A stretch of DNA of 64,000 bases from Halomonas sp. HL-48 (lineage in GTDB: Bacteria > Pseudomonadota > Gammaproteobacteria > Pseudomonadales > Halomonadaceae), in the NCBI RefSeq assembly GCF_001314875.1, contig NZ_LJZS01000002.1:62001-126000 (forward strand), written 5' to 3'. The position numbers and the translations under genes are program-made. Under the pieces are notes generated by a model that was not told the DNA's origin, did no database searches, and worked only from the letters and a program-made list of their open reading frames with translations. Positions within the stretch are counted from its first letter, which is position 1, and the number at the start of each line of letters is the position of its first letter. Positions 40,206 to 48,534 of this stretch are shown here, one piece after another.

Positions 40206-40682
40206 ATGTTTGAAGTAGCGCTATTTGAACCGCGCATGGCCCCCAATACAGGGAACATCATGCGCCTGGTGGCCAACAACGGCTGCCGTTTACACCTGAT
40301 TGAACCGCTGGGCTTTGATCTCGAAGAGAAAAAGCTGCGCCGCGCCGGACTGGATTATCGTGACCTGGCCAACGTTACCCGCCACGCGGATTTTACGGCC
40401 TTTCAAAACGCCATGCAGGGGCGCACCCTTTGGGCGATCACGACCCAAGGCCGCCGCACCCATAGCGACGCCACTTTTGCCCCGGGCGATGTGCTGCTGT
40501 TCGGCTCGGAAACCGCCGGGCTTTCCCCCGAGGTACACGCTGCGCTCCCCGACGAGCAGAAGCTGCGCCTGCCCATGCAGCCCAATAACCGCAGCCTCAA
40601 TCTCTCCAACGCCGTCGCCATCGTCAGCTATGAGGCGTGGCGCCAGCAAGGCTATGCCGGTGCTGGGCTAGCCTCACCCTAA
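40206..40682 (+). CDS. trmL: tRNA (cytidine/uridine-34-2'-O)-methyltransferase TrmL
   Basis: TrmL methylates the ribose at wobble position 34 of leucine tRNAs. The 158-residue SPOUT methyltransferase has the family motifs [25 protein letters not shown] and [22 protein letters not shown] that make the knotted SAM site. Length equals the family (about 157). The frame is open upstream to 40131; the ATG at 40206 follows AGGTGG and gives the usual start. It is convergent with pyrE, whose stop is 3 bases away. Confidence 0.95.
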   Translation: MFEVALFEPRMAPNTGNIMRLVANNGCRLHLIEPLGFDLEEKKLRRAGLDYRDLANVTRHADFTAFQNAMQGRTLWAITTQGRRTHSDATFAPGDVLLFGSETAGLSPEVHAALPDEQKLRLPMQPNNRSLNLSNAVAIVSYEAWRQQGYAGAGLASP

Positions 40683-40685
40683 CAT

Positions 40686-41351
40686 CTAGCCCGCGATGCC
40701 GTAGCGGTCGCGGTAGGCGCGCACGGCGTCGGCGTAGTCGAGCATCTCCCCACCGGCATGCGTTTCAAGATACGTAAGTACTTGCTCAAGGGTGACGATG
40801 CTGACCACCGGCATCCCGAACTGGGCCTGGACGTCCTGAATGGCGCTCTGCTCACCCTGGCCGCGCTCCTGACGGTCAAGCGCGATGATCACGCCGCCCG
40901 CCCGGGCGCCGCTTTGTTCGATCAGGTCCATGACCTCACGAATGGCGGTGCCGGCGGTAATCACGTCGTCGATGATCAGAATATCGCCAGCAAGCGGTGC
41001 GCCGACGATATTGCCGCCTTCGCCGTGGGTCTTGGCTTCCTTGCGATTGAAGGCATAAGGCATGTCGCGGTCGTGGTGGTCGGCAAGGGCCGCCGCGGTC
41101 ACCGCCGCCAGGGGAATTCCCTTGTACGCCGGGCCGAACAGCACATCGGCCTCAAGGCCGCTATCGACGATCGCCTGGGCGTAAAAGCGGCCCAGCTTGG
41201 CCAGAGCACGGCCGGTTTGAAACAGACCAGCGTTGAAGAAGTAAGGGCTCACTCGCCCCGACTTGAGCGTAAACTCGCCAAACTTGAGCACGCCCTGCTC
41301 GATGGCAAAGGCAATGAAATCGCGCTGGTAGGGTTGTAGAGTGTTGGCCAC
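40686..41351 (-). CDS. pyrE: Orotate phosphoribosyltransferase
   Basis: PyrE adds phosphoribose to orotate in pyrimidine synthesis. The 221-residue protein has the N-terminal [18 protein letters not shown], the PAYKGIPLA segment and the PRPP-binding loop [20 protein letters not shown]. It is divergent from the crc-like gene over 138 bases, with rph and yicC beyond, the arrangement known from Pseudomonas. Confidence 0.97.
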   Translation of the reverse strand: MANTLQPYQRDFIAFAIEQGVLKFGEFTLKSGRVSPYFFNAGLFQTGRALAKLGRFYAQAIVDSGLEADVLFGPAYKGIPLAAVTAAALADHHDRDMPYAFNRKEAKTHGEGGNIVGAPLAGDILIIDDVITAGTAIREVMDLIEQSGARAGGVIIALDRQERGQGEQSAIQDVQAQFGMPVVSIVTLEQVLTYLETHAGGEMLDYADAVRAYRDRYGIAG

Positions 41352-41489
41352 GGCGGTCTTCTCTTGTCAGTCAGCATGTAGGGCGAAGGCAACAATAAAA
41401 GCCAGGTAAATAGCAAGATTGGGTTTGTCTATTTACCCAAACGTCTAAACGTCGGGTATCATACAGCAGCGACGCAAAAGGGACGATTT

Positions 41490-42257
41490 ATGAAAATTGC
41501 CAGCATCAATGTCAATGGTATACGTGATGCCGTTGATCGTGGCTTCCTGGACTGGCTGGCTCAGCAGGATGCCGACGTGGTCTGCGTGCAGAACATCAAG
41601 GCAAAAAGTTTTGAACTGGGCGACCATATTCTCTATCCGGAAGGCTACGAAGGCTATTTTCTGGATGCCGAGGAAGACGGTTTCTCCGGTGTGGGGCTGT
41701 ACTGCCGCAAGATCCCCAAGGCGATCATGTACGGCCTGGGGTTCCCCCAGTGCGACCACGAAGGGCGCTTTCTGCAGGCGGACTATGACCGCTTCAGTAT
41801 TGCCACCTTTCTGATGCCCGATGGAAGCGACCAGAAAGCCAAGCAGGCGTTCATGGAGCAGTACCAGGAATACCTGACCAAGATGTCGCGCAAACGTCGC
41901 GAATACATCATTTGCGGAACCTGGAACATTGCCCACAAAACCGTCGACCTGGCCAACTGGTCGGATAACCAGCTCACCCCGGGGTTTCGACCGGAAGAGC
42001 GCGCCTGGATGGATCAGGTGCTGGGCCCAACCGGGTTTATCGACACCTTCCGGGAAATCAACCGCGACGCGGGCGAATATACCTGGTGGCCGAAGCTTGA
42101 CCAGGAAATGCCGCGTGAGCGCCAGGAAGGCTGGCGGATCGACTACCAACTGGTCGGCCCCAACTTCCGCCGCCACGTGGTCGACGCGTGGATCGATTAC
42201 GAGGCGACCTTCTCCGAGTTCGCCCCGTTGATCGTCGAGTACGACCTGGCGCTTTAA
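41490..42257 (+). CDS. crc: Exonuclease III-family pseudo-enzyme, probable Crc (catabolite repression control) protein
   Basis: The 255-residue protein has the exonuclease III/endonuclease-exonuclease-phosphatase fold (start MKIASINVNGIR; WRIDYQLVGP) but lacks most catalytic residues: the LQETK glutamate is Asn35 (VQNIKA), the GDxN aspartate is Thr144 (CGTWNIAH) and the final DH pair is Glu243-Phe244 (FSEFAPL). Loss of the same residues marks Pseudomonas Crc, an Hfq partner that represses translation of carbon-use genes. The neighbours pyrE and rph are also those of Pseudomonas crc, and segments such as KRREYI and PEERAW look like Crc. I therefore call it Crc-like; automatic annotation may name it exodeoxyribonuclease III. 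No ribosome site better than the weak GGGACG is seen before the ATG. Confidence 0.8.
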   Translation: MKIASINVNGIRDAVDRGFLDWLAQQDADVVCVQNIKAKSFELGDHILYPEGYEGYFLDAEEDGFSGVGLYCRKIPKAIMYGLGFPQCDHEGRFLQADYDRFSIATFLMPDGSDQKAKQAFMEQYQEYLTKMSRKRREYIICGTWNIAHKTVDLANWSDNQLTPGFRPEERAWMDQVLGPTGFIDTFREINRDAGEYTWWPKLDQEMPRERQEGWRIDYQLVGPNFRRHVVDAWIDYEATFSEFAPLIVEYDLAL

Positions 42258-42307
42258 GCACCAGACAGCGTACTTCCCCGCGTCGCCGCCTGGTTAATGG
42301 GCAACAA

Positions 42308-42345
42308 GCAACAAGCCGACTCTTGAGTCGGCTTGTTGCGTTGTG
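42308..42345. terminator. Stem-loop terminator between crc-like gene and rph
   Basis: GCAACAAGCCGACTC (42308-42322) and GAGTCGGCTTGTTGC (42325-42339) form a perfect 15-bp inverted repeat between convergent genes. The following GTTGTGG is only weakly T-rich, so it may serve both directions with help of structure alone. Confidence 0.75.
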
Positions 42346-42360
42346 GCTGTGTGTTAGGGG

Positions 42361-43098
42361 TTAGCCACGAATGCCCAGCGCTTCGCGCTGCTGCTCGCGT
42401 AGCTCGCCGCCCGCCTTTTCGGCCAGGTCGAGCATGGCATTCAGCTCGGCGCGGTTGAATGCCCCCGCTTCCGCGGTGCCCTGCACTTCGATCAGCTCGC
42501 CGCTTTCGGTCATCACCACGTTCAGGTCCGTGTCGGCTTTGCTGTCTTCCGGGTAGTCCAGGTCCAGTACCGGTACGCCTTTATAGATGCCGACGGAAAT
42601 GGCGCTGACCAGCTGCTTGAACGGGTCGCCCTTGATCTTCTTCTCGCGCTGCAGGTAGCGGATCGCATCCACCAGGGCGACACAGCCGCCGGTAATCGCG
42701 GCGGTACGCGTGCCGCCGTCGGCCTGGATGACGTCGCAATCCACGGTGATGGTGAACTCGCCAAGCTTTTTCAGGTTCACCGCGGCGCGCAGGCTGCGGC
42801 CGATCAGGCGCTGAATTTCCAGCGTACGGCCGCCCTGCTTGCCGCGGCTCGCTTCACGGTCGCTGCGCGAGTGAGTGGCGCGGGGCAGCATGCCGTACTC
42901 GGCGGTGATCCAGCCCTGATTCTTGCCACGCAGCCAGCGCGGTACGCCCGCTTCCACGCTCGCGTTACACAGCACCTTGGTATCGCCAAACTCGACCAGC
43001 ACGGAGCCTTCCGCGTGGCGGGTGTAGTCGCGGGTCAAGCGAATGTCACGGAGCTGGTCGGCTTCGCGACCGCTGGGGCGAACAACATCAGGACGCAT
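42361..43098 (-). CDS. rph: Ribonuclease PH
   Basis: RNase PH is a phosphorolytic exonuclease that trims the 3' ends of tRNA precursors. The 245-residue protein begins [19 protein letters not shown] and has [37 protein letters not shown] and ALVDAIRYL motifs. Unlike E. coli K-12, the reading frame is intact. It diverges from yicC across 144 bases. Confidence 0.97.
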   Translation of the reverse strand: MRPDVVRPSGREADQLRDIRLTRDYTRHAEGSVLVEFGDTKVLCNASVEAGVPRWLRGKNQGWITAEYGMLPRATHSRSDREASRGKQGGRTLEIQRLIGRSLRAAVNLKKLGEFTITVDCDVIQADGGTRTAAITGGCVALVDAIRYLQREKKIKGDPFKQLVSAISVGIYKGVPVLDLDYPEDSKADTDLNVVMTESGELIEVQGTAEAGAFNRAELNAMLDLAEKAGGELREQQREALGIRG

Positions 43099-43242
43099 AG
43101 CACCTCACATCAAATCTTGGAGTGGGAAAGCCTTCCATTGTACACGTCAACGCCACCGCCGATGGGCCTATTCAAGGCGGACATCGCAACAGGCACCAGA
43201 TCGGGTAAACTGGCGTAAATGCGCGATTAACAGGAATCCCCC

Positions 43243-44121
43243 ATGGCCAGCACCCGTCACGTCCACAGCATGACCGCCTTTGCCCGCGCCGAGCAGGTCG
43301 CCCCGTTCGGCACCCTGCAGGTGGAGATTCGCTCGGTCAATCAGCGCTACCTGGAGCCACATTTTCGCTTGCCCGACGCCCTGCGCGAGCTGGAACCGCT
43401 GCTGCGCGATGCCCTGCGTCACCGCCTAGCGCGCGGCAAGGTCGAATGCAGCCTGCGTTTTGACGCCGCTGAGGAAAGTCAGGCACCTGCCGTCAACACC
43501 CGCCGGCTGGCGGAAATCGCCGAAGCGCTCAGCGTGGTGCACCATCAGGTTCCCCACGCCGGCGTACCCACCACGCTCGACCTGTTGAATCAGCCCGGCG
43601 TAATGGAGACCCAGCATCTCGACCAGGAGGCCATCAAAGCCGCTGCTGTCACGCTGTTTGAGCAAGCGCTGGACGAGCTGATTGACGCCCGAGCACGAGA
43701 AGGCGCAAAGCTTGCCGAGATGATCACCACTCGCCTGGACGCCGTGAGCGAACAGGTTGCCACCGTTCGCGGCCTGCTGCCGCAGATCCTGGAGCGCCAG
43801 CGCAGCCAACTGCTGGAGCGGCTGGACATCGCCAAGACTGAACTCGACCCGCAACGCCTGGAAGCCGAGCTGGTACTAGTGGCGCAAAAAGCCGACGTCG
43901 ACGAAGAACTCGACCGCCTCACGGCCCACGTGGAAGAAGTGCGCCGCCAGCTCGCTCAGAAAGGCCCCAAAGGCCGCCGCCTGGATTTCCTCATGCAGGA
44001 GCTCAACCGCGAAGCCAACACCCTCTCGTCCAAATCCGTGGTCGCCGACACCACCCGCTGCGCGGTGGAACTGAAGGTGCTGATTGAGCAGATGCGGGAG
44101 CAGATTCAGAATATTGAGTGA
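43243..44121 (+). CDS. YicC-family endoribonuclease
   Basis: The 292-residue protein has the YicC N-terminal domain (SMTAFARAEQ...LQVEIRSVNQRYLEPHFRLP) and the C-terminal DUF1732 domain with AQKADVDEELDRLTAHVEEVRRQL and GRRLDFLMQELNREANTLSSKS. YicC proteins are RNases that act on small RNAs such as RyhB in E. coli. In related genera gmk follows directly; here about 11 kb of accessory genes separate the two. Confidence 0.94.
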   Translation: MASTRHVHSMTAFARAEQVAPFGTLQVEIRSVNQRYLEPHFRLPDALRELEPLLRDALRHRLARGKVECSLRFDAAEESQAPAVNTRRLAEIAEALSVVHHQVPHAGVPTTLDLLNQPGVMETQHLDQEAIKAAAVTLFEQALDELIDARAREGAKLAEMITTRLDAVSEQVATVRGLLPQILERQRSQLLERLDIAKTELDPQRLEAELVLVAQKADVDEELDRLTAHVEEVRRQLAQKGPKGRRLDFLMQELNREANTLSSKSVVADTTRCAVELKVLIEQMREQIQNIE

Positions 44122-44184
44122 GGGATCGGTGTTCACCACTTACGATTATATTTAGGTATCAGCTATGGGTAGAGTGTCTATTAA

Positions 44185-44214
44185 TTGGTTAACAGGAAAA
44201 TATGGTCCTATAAT
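44185..44214 (+). promoter_or_regulatory. Candidate sigma70 promoter of the XRE-ImmA module
   Basis: TTGGTT (44185-44190) and a perfect TATAAT (44209-44214) are 18 bases apart, in an AT-rich gap starting right after yicC. Confidence 0.65.
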
Positions 44215-44252
44215 CTGCTTTACCGGATCGCTTTACTGCGCAGGAGTCGCTC

Positions 44253-44951
44253 GTGAACCAAGCAGAACTGAACAAAGAAGAGCTGTGCCGCTTTATTTGC
44301 CAGCAACTACCTATCCATCGCTTGCAACAAATGCTCGAAAGCATAGAAGTGGCTTTTCAGAAGAGCGATAGCCACCTCAAAGAGACGTATAAGCACGTGC
44401 CCCTGGCAGGGCCAGGGCCGCAGTCACATCATTTCACCGTGCAGGAAGCACTGCTAAGCCTGCCAAAAGATGAAAAATTCGAAGCGAGTAACCAAGCGAC
44501 TAAGCCTGCGGGCGGCTATTACGCACTTATTCGTGCCGGTACCATGCAAATCACTACTAGCGTTATTACGATGGGTAGGACACCCCCTATTCGGGATGCT
44601 AAATTCCGGCGCGATCTTAGTAGGGAAAATGAACGGCTGGAGAAACAACATCCTGATCTTTTTAAGGCATCCGCCTCACCTTTAGGGCCTAGCCAAGAGA
44701 ATCTTCATGCGTTATTGCTGCCTCACACAACAAAGTGGTCAGAAAGTGATCACAGTAGCCCAATCGGCGTGACGATAGCAGTTCCCTACAGTGATCCTCG
44801 GGCAGGGTTTCATTTGTATATGGATGTAGGCCAATTGTGGCAGTACTACAGCGAAGCCGGTGATGAGGTAGAAGATATTGCCTATCCGACCCTGCGTGAT
44901 AGGATGCGTCGCGCAGAGAACCGCGATCAAATCGAAGGTGGAAACGAGTGA
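44253..44951 (+). CDS. Uncharacterised protein coupled to an XRE-ImmA/IrrE gene
   Basis: The 232-residue soluble protein is not recognised. It has a helical, charged N-terminus (about 1-55), a central part with AGGYYALIRAGTMQITTSVITMG and RRDLSRENERLEKQHPDLF, and a beta-rich end with PIGVTIAVPYSDPRAGFHLYMDVG. No signal peptide or membrane helix is visible. The GTG start has AGGAG seven bases upstream. The stop is one base before the ATG of the HTH-ImmA gene, so the two are co-translated. Codon use is less GC-biased than in the flanking core genes, a sign of acquisition. It may be the target or toxin partner of the regulator-protease (inference). Confidence 0.75.
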   Translation: MNQAELNKEELCRFICQQLPIHRLQQMLESIEVAFQKSDSHLKETYKHVPLAGPGPQSHHFTVQEALLSLPKDEKFEASNQATKPAGGYYALIRAGTMQITTSVITMGRTPPIRDAKFRRDLSRENERLEKQHPDLFKASASPLGPSQENLHALLLPHTTKWSESDHSSPIGVTIAVPYSDPRAGFHLYMDVGQLWQYYSEAGDEVEDIAYPTLRDRMRRAENRDQIEGGNE

Positions 44952-44952
44952 C

Positions 44953-46164
44953 ATGAGAACAGGGGTTGATGGCTTTCAAGGCCAGCGGTTGAACCAACTG
45001 CGCATGGCTCAAAATCTGACCCTCGCGGAGCTGGGAGAGCAAGTAGGGCGCTCTTCCAGTACGGTTTCGGCCTGGGAAAAAGGCACCCAGCTACCTGAAG
45101 CCGAGTCATTTGATCGCCTTTGCCATGTGTTTCAAGTCTCTCGCATGTGGTTTTTGAAGCCTGTTCCTCCTGTTGTTCAGGAAAGCCAGCGACCATACTT
45201 TTTCCGTTCACAAGCCTCTGTTCACAAGCAGGCACGTGAAAGATCACAGTTATATTTGGCGTGGCTACAAGAGATTTCTGACTTCTTTCAAGATGCGATG
45301 GAGTGGCCAGAAGTAAATGTGCCGATGCTGGACGCGGACGATTGTCGATTGATCAGCGATGAAGAAATAGAAGACATCGCCAGAGAGTGTCGTGAGGCTT
45401 GGAAGTTGGGTTCTGCTCCTATCCCAAATGTTATCCAAGTGATGGAAAATGCAGGGATCATTTGCACTCGCGCCACCCTGGGGCACGTCAAGATGGACGG
45501 TGTTTCCCATGTCTCCGTTTTAGATGGCCGACCCTATGTGCTAATCGCGGAAGACAAAGCAAATGCGATCCGTAACCGTTTTGATGCCGCACACGAACTT
45601 GGGCACGTCGTCTTGCACTCCAAAATACCGGCTGCGCAATACGCTAAAAAAGAGCTGTATGACCTGTTAGAAGGGCAAGCGCATCGCTTTGCCAGTGCTT
45701 TCTTAATGCCGCCCGAGAGCTTTGCGCAAGAGGTCGTATGGCCAACGCTTGATAACCTGCTTTCGCTTAAGTCACGCTGGAAAGTCTCGGTAGCGTCAAT
45801 GATCGTACGCTGTCGTGATTTATCACTGCTGACTGAAAAGTTAGAGCTAAGGCTGTGGAAAGGGCGTTCAGCCCGTAAATGGACGAAAGGCGAGCCAGGC
45901 GATGATGCCCTGGCTTTCGAGCAACCCAAGTTGATGATGCGCGGCGCCCACCTTCTGGTAGATAACGGCATCTTTGAACGAACTGAGTTAGCACATCAGA
46001 TCGGTTTATCGCCAGCAACTATCGAGATGTTGTGTAATTTACGCCCAGGTTACCTAAGTGTTCAGTCTGATGCTGGGGATAACGTAGTGCCTCTTAAGCT
46101 CAAGCGCAATGCTGCCAGGACTAACCGTTCAAAGCAGGCAGAGGTTCTGCCGTTCCAACAATAG
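44953..46164 (+). CDS. XRE-family regulator fused to an ImmA/IrrE metallopeptidase
   Basis: The 403-residue protein has an N-terminal Cro/CI helix-turn-helix (about 10-65, RLNQLRMAQNLTLAELGEQVGRSSSTVSAWEKG in part) and a COG2856 ImmA/IrrE zinc peptidase domain with the HExxH site in FDAAHELGHVVLHS near residue 215. Such fusions sense stress and cleave repressors, or serve as antitoxins. The ATG at 44953 is one base after the upstream stop; the longer frame to 44878 overlaps that gene and is rejected. The C-terminal 80 residues are of unknown function. A remnant IS30 element follows directly. Confidence 0.9.
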   Translation: MRTGVDGFQGQRLNQLRMAQNLTLAELGEQVGRSSSTVSAWEKGTQLPEAESFDRLCHVFQVSRMWFLKPVPPVVQESQRPYFFRSQASVHKQARERSQLYLAWLQEISDFFQDAMEWPEVNVPMLDADDCRLISDEEIEDIARECREAWKLGSAPIPNVIQVMENAGIICTRATLGHVKMDGVSHVSVLDGRPYVLIAEDKANAIRNRFDAAHELGHVVLHSKIPAAQYAKKELYDLLEGQAHRFASAFLMPPESFAQEVVWPTLDNLLSLKSRWKVSVASMIVRCRDLSLLTEKLELRLWKGRSARKWTKGEPGDDALAFEQPKLMMRGAHLLVDNGIFERTELAHQIGLSPATIEMLCNLRPGYLSVQSDAGDNVVPLKLKRNAARTNRSKQAEVLPFQQ

Positions 46165-46232
46165 AGAGGACATTTGGTCGGAGGCTTAAGTTCGACGTTA
46201 TGGTCTATCCAGAAACACAATAGGTTTACTGG

Positions 46233-46660
46233 GCGGCCTCAAGTTCCAAGTGCAACACTATTGAAGCGTGCTCGGGCCGGCGACGGATTTCTTGAGCACC
46301 TCGGCGCAGACTTCCAGCGGCGTGCGCCAGTCCAGTGTCTTGCGTGGCCGTGTATTGAGTGAGTCGGCGATTTCACAGATCCGTACCATTCGGCAGGTAC
46401 TGTCTCAACAGCCCGTTGGTGTTCTCATTGGAACCCCGCTGCAATGGGCTATGCGGGTCGGCAAAATAGATTGCTGTCCCCGTCTTCTGAGTGATCTCGG
46501 CATGCTTCACCATCTCTTTGCCCTGGTCATAGGTCATCGATAGGCGCAGGGAGCGCGGCACCTCATCGAGCTTGGCCGTGCCTACTGGCGCAGCATCGTT
46601 TTAACAAAGCGGCTGGAGTCATCCAGGTTTTTGGCCACTACCCAGGATAATAACTCGGAG
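46233..46660 (-). pseudogene. Remnant of an IS30-family transposase gene and its right end
   Basis: On the minus strand, fragments in different frames match IS30 transposases: LRLSMTYDQGKEMVKHAEI and YFADPHSPLQRGSNENTNGLLRQYLPNGTDL (46373-46561), then after a stop, deletion and frameshift EIADSLNTRPRKTLDWRTPLEVCAEVLKK ending in a TAG at 46258. A further piece, VVAKNLDDSSRFVKTML, lies upstream in another frame. Sequence 46233-46256 just beyond the stop looks like the IS end. The N-terminal half is missing. The element is dead and sits between the XRE-ImmA gene and hipA. Confidence 0.85.
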
Positions 46661-46722
46661 TTTACCGAGCACCAGGGGCTAAAGCGGTCACGGCAACGAC
46701 CTGCTGTGGTGATCCCTGCTGC

Positions 46723-48012
46723 TCAGGCGAGCAATAGCCCCTTGTTTTCCTGCCAAGCCTCGTTCAATCGCTGGGTGATCAGTTTAATGGTGCTGGGTTC
46801 CACACCAAGATCTTTTGCCACTGCCGGGAAGGTGTCAATCACGTCCACGATCTCTTGAACGTGTGGCTGCGCCTGTTTCCAGCTCGCGAAACCTGCATGC
46901 GTCGCCAATTGTTGAATCGCTTTGAGAGGTGGCTGCTTACCGTAGCCTGCATAGGCAGTGGCGTGTTCTGCAAAAGGATGAGGGCTAAAGGTCACGTCAT
47001 AGAAGGGGGCTGGTTTCCACTGGCCTGCATCATCCTGTAAAAACGCCCAGTTTTTACTGTGATCATCCTGATTGCAGGCAAACAGGTTAAACAGTGCGCG
47101 TCGGAATTGAAGCTGCCCTACCGCAGGTGATTGACACAGCTGACGGCTGGCTTTGATAAGGTCGGCGTAATCCAGGCTAGGGGTTCGGAAGTCGGCATCC
47201 AACAGCCCGCAGGCGCTGTGCATATGGAGGCGCCCCGCAGGGTTTGTCTGGTGGATCCAATCAAACCGTTTGTTAGCAAGCCAGGCGCGCTCACCCTGCG
47301 CCGTAGGTATGCGCAGCAGCTGCCATTCGGGCGGCTCAAGGCGCGCTGTTTTAGCTAACTTTAAGTACGCCGCTTCGCAGAGCCCTTCTTCGTGACCCAG
47401 TGGCAAGTGTTGGGATGTGAACTTGACCAGCCAGGCGTCATCCTCTGGCTCGGCATAGGTTCGGCACGCTTTCGTTTGGCCTGGCGGCATGAAAAGCTGT
47501 GCTTTCGGCCTTGCCCCACCGGAGCTACCCGCTGCTACCAAGGCGCTGAGCACATCTTCCGTTTGCCCATCGAAAACAGCCTGTGCCTGGAGGCCGAGTG
47601 TCGCCAGGTCTTCGTTATCGTTCTGTGTCGGCGCTGTCTCTGATGCTGGCGCAAAGTTCAGTGCACCCATGCCGCGCTGGCCAACAAATGCCAGCCGATC
47701 CATCGCCGTCAGCTGCGAAGGCGTTATGCCATGCTGACGAAAGACGCGGTCTTGCAGCAGCAGACCCCAGCCATCGGGTAAGCAGTCGCCAAATACGCCG
47801 TGAAGCCCTTGATGCGGCGTTCTAGGAGCGCGTTGAAGCGCCAGGTCGTGCTGCAACGTAAAGGGCGATAGATTGCCATGCTGTTCCACATAGCCTTCCG
47901 CGTACTGAAAGAATACCCCTTGGCGGTTTTGTGCCAATACGCCAACCGCGACCTGTTCACCGGTTGATAGCGTGCGCGTCACGTCTAGCCGTTGCGTAGG
48001 CTTAAAGGCCAT
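46723..48012 (-). CDS. hipA: HipA-family serine/threonine kinase toxin
   Basis: HipA toxins phosphorylate glutamyl-tRNA synthetase and cause dormancy or persistence. The 429-residue protein has the HipA N-terminal domain (about 10-110), a glycine-rich ATP loop in AAGSSGGARPKAQLF, the catalytic loop NQDDHSKNWAFL and the metal-binding YDV in PAPFYDVTFS. The ATG at 48012 overlaps the end of the antitoxin gene by 11 bases, so the pair is co-translated. The catalytic residues are intact. An upstream codon at 48030 would extend further into hipB. Confidence 0.9.
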   Translation of the reverse strand: MAFKPTQRLDVTRTLSTGEQVAVGVLAQNRQGVFFQYAEGYVEQHGNLSPFTLQHDLALQRAPRTPHQGLHGVFGDCLPDGWGLLLQDRVFRQHGITPSQLTAMDRLAFVGQRGMGALNFAPASETAPTQNDNEDLATLGLQAQAVFDGQTEDVLSALVAAGSSGGARPKAQLFMPPGQTKACRTYAEPEDDAWLVKFTSQHLPLGHEEGLCEAAYLKLAKTARLEPPEWQLLRIPTAQGERAWLANKRFDWIHQTNPAGRLHMHSACGLLDADFRTPSLDYADLIKASRQLCQSPAVGQLQFRRALFNLFACNQDDHSKNWAFLQDDAGQWKPAPFYDVTFSPHPFAEHATAYAGYGKQPPLKAIQQLATHAGFASWKQAQPHVQEIVDVIDTFPAVAKDLGVEPSTIKLITQRLNEAWQENKGLLLA

Positions 48013-48295
48013 CTTTGAGTACCTCATCAATTGAGGCAGGCATCTTTGCGTTGTCTGTTTCGCGCTGGGTCAGTGCGTATAGCCGTGCCAGGTCGTCCAG
48101 GCTTTGCCATAGCAATAGCAGCTGGCGAAACGATATTTGCCCGGTGAGCTCAAATTTTTTGATGGTGGGGGCGGGCACGTTGCTGCGCTCTGCCAGTGAC
48201 GCCCGGGATAGCTTGGCCTTTTCGCGTAACTGGCGCAGGTGAGCAGCAAAGGCTTGCTGTACATCGGTATCGTCTAGAAGCAGAAAACGGTGCAT
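48002..48295 (-). CDS. hipB: HipB-family antitoxin, XRE transcriptional repressor
   Basis: The 97-residue protein has a Cro/CI-type helix-turn-helix at about 18-60 (LREKAKLSRASLAERSNVPAPTIKKFE in part). It should neutralise HipA and repress the hipBA promoter; a palindromic operator lies just upstream (48319-48338). The stop is inside the start of hipA, the typical antitoxin-first order. Confidence 0.88.
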   Translation of the reverse strand: MHRFLLLDDTDVQQAFAAHLRQLREKAKLSRASLAERSNVPAPTIKKFELTGQISFRQLLLLWQSLDDLARLYALTQRETDNAKMPASIDEVLKDGL

Positions 48296-48318
48296 AAGCT
48301 AACATTCCTGGAATGGAT

Positions 48319-48338
48319 GCTATTATGTCCATTATAGC
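48319..48338 (-). promoter_or_regulatory. hipBA operator and -10 element
   Basis: The 20-mer GCTATTATGTCCATTATAGC is palindromic at 8 of 10 positions per half. It contains, on the minus strand, a TATAAT (48336-48331) about 35 bases upstream of hipB. Overlap of operator and -10 fits autorepression by HipB. Confidence 0.55.
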
Positions 48339-48452
48339 TTTTTTTAGGATTTTTTGGATATTATTGTATCTATATTTATTTTTAATTAATTACTCTTCCG
48401 CGCCAGCAAGTGGCTTCGCTCCTTCCCAGCCGCTCAGCCAGCTTGGCGATAG

Positions 48453-48469
48453 GATAGTTGCCAACTATC
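48453..48469. promoter_or_regulatory. Perfect palindrome GATAGTTG-C-CAACTATC upstream of the alcohol dehydrogenase gene
   Basis: A 17-base perfect inverted repeat (8-base arms, one-base centre) lies 66 bases before the dehydrogenase start. It is a likely operator for a dimeric repressor of the MarR/HxlR/TetR kind, but no such regulator gene is adjacent. Confidence 0.6.
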
Positions 48470-48534
48470 AGAAAAGTAATTTCAGGCGCGGTTGGTTATA
48501 GTAAAAACCAATGAATACCGCGTTGGAGTCGCCA

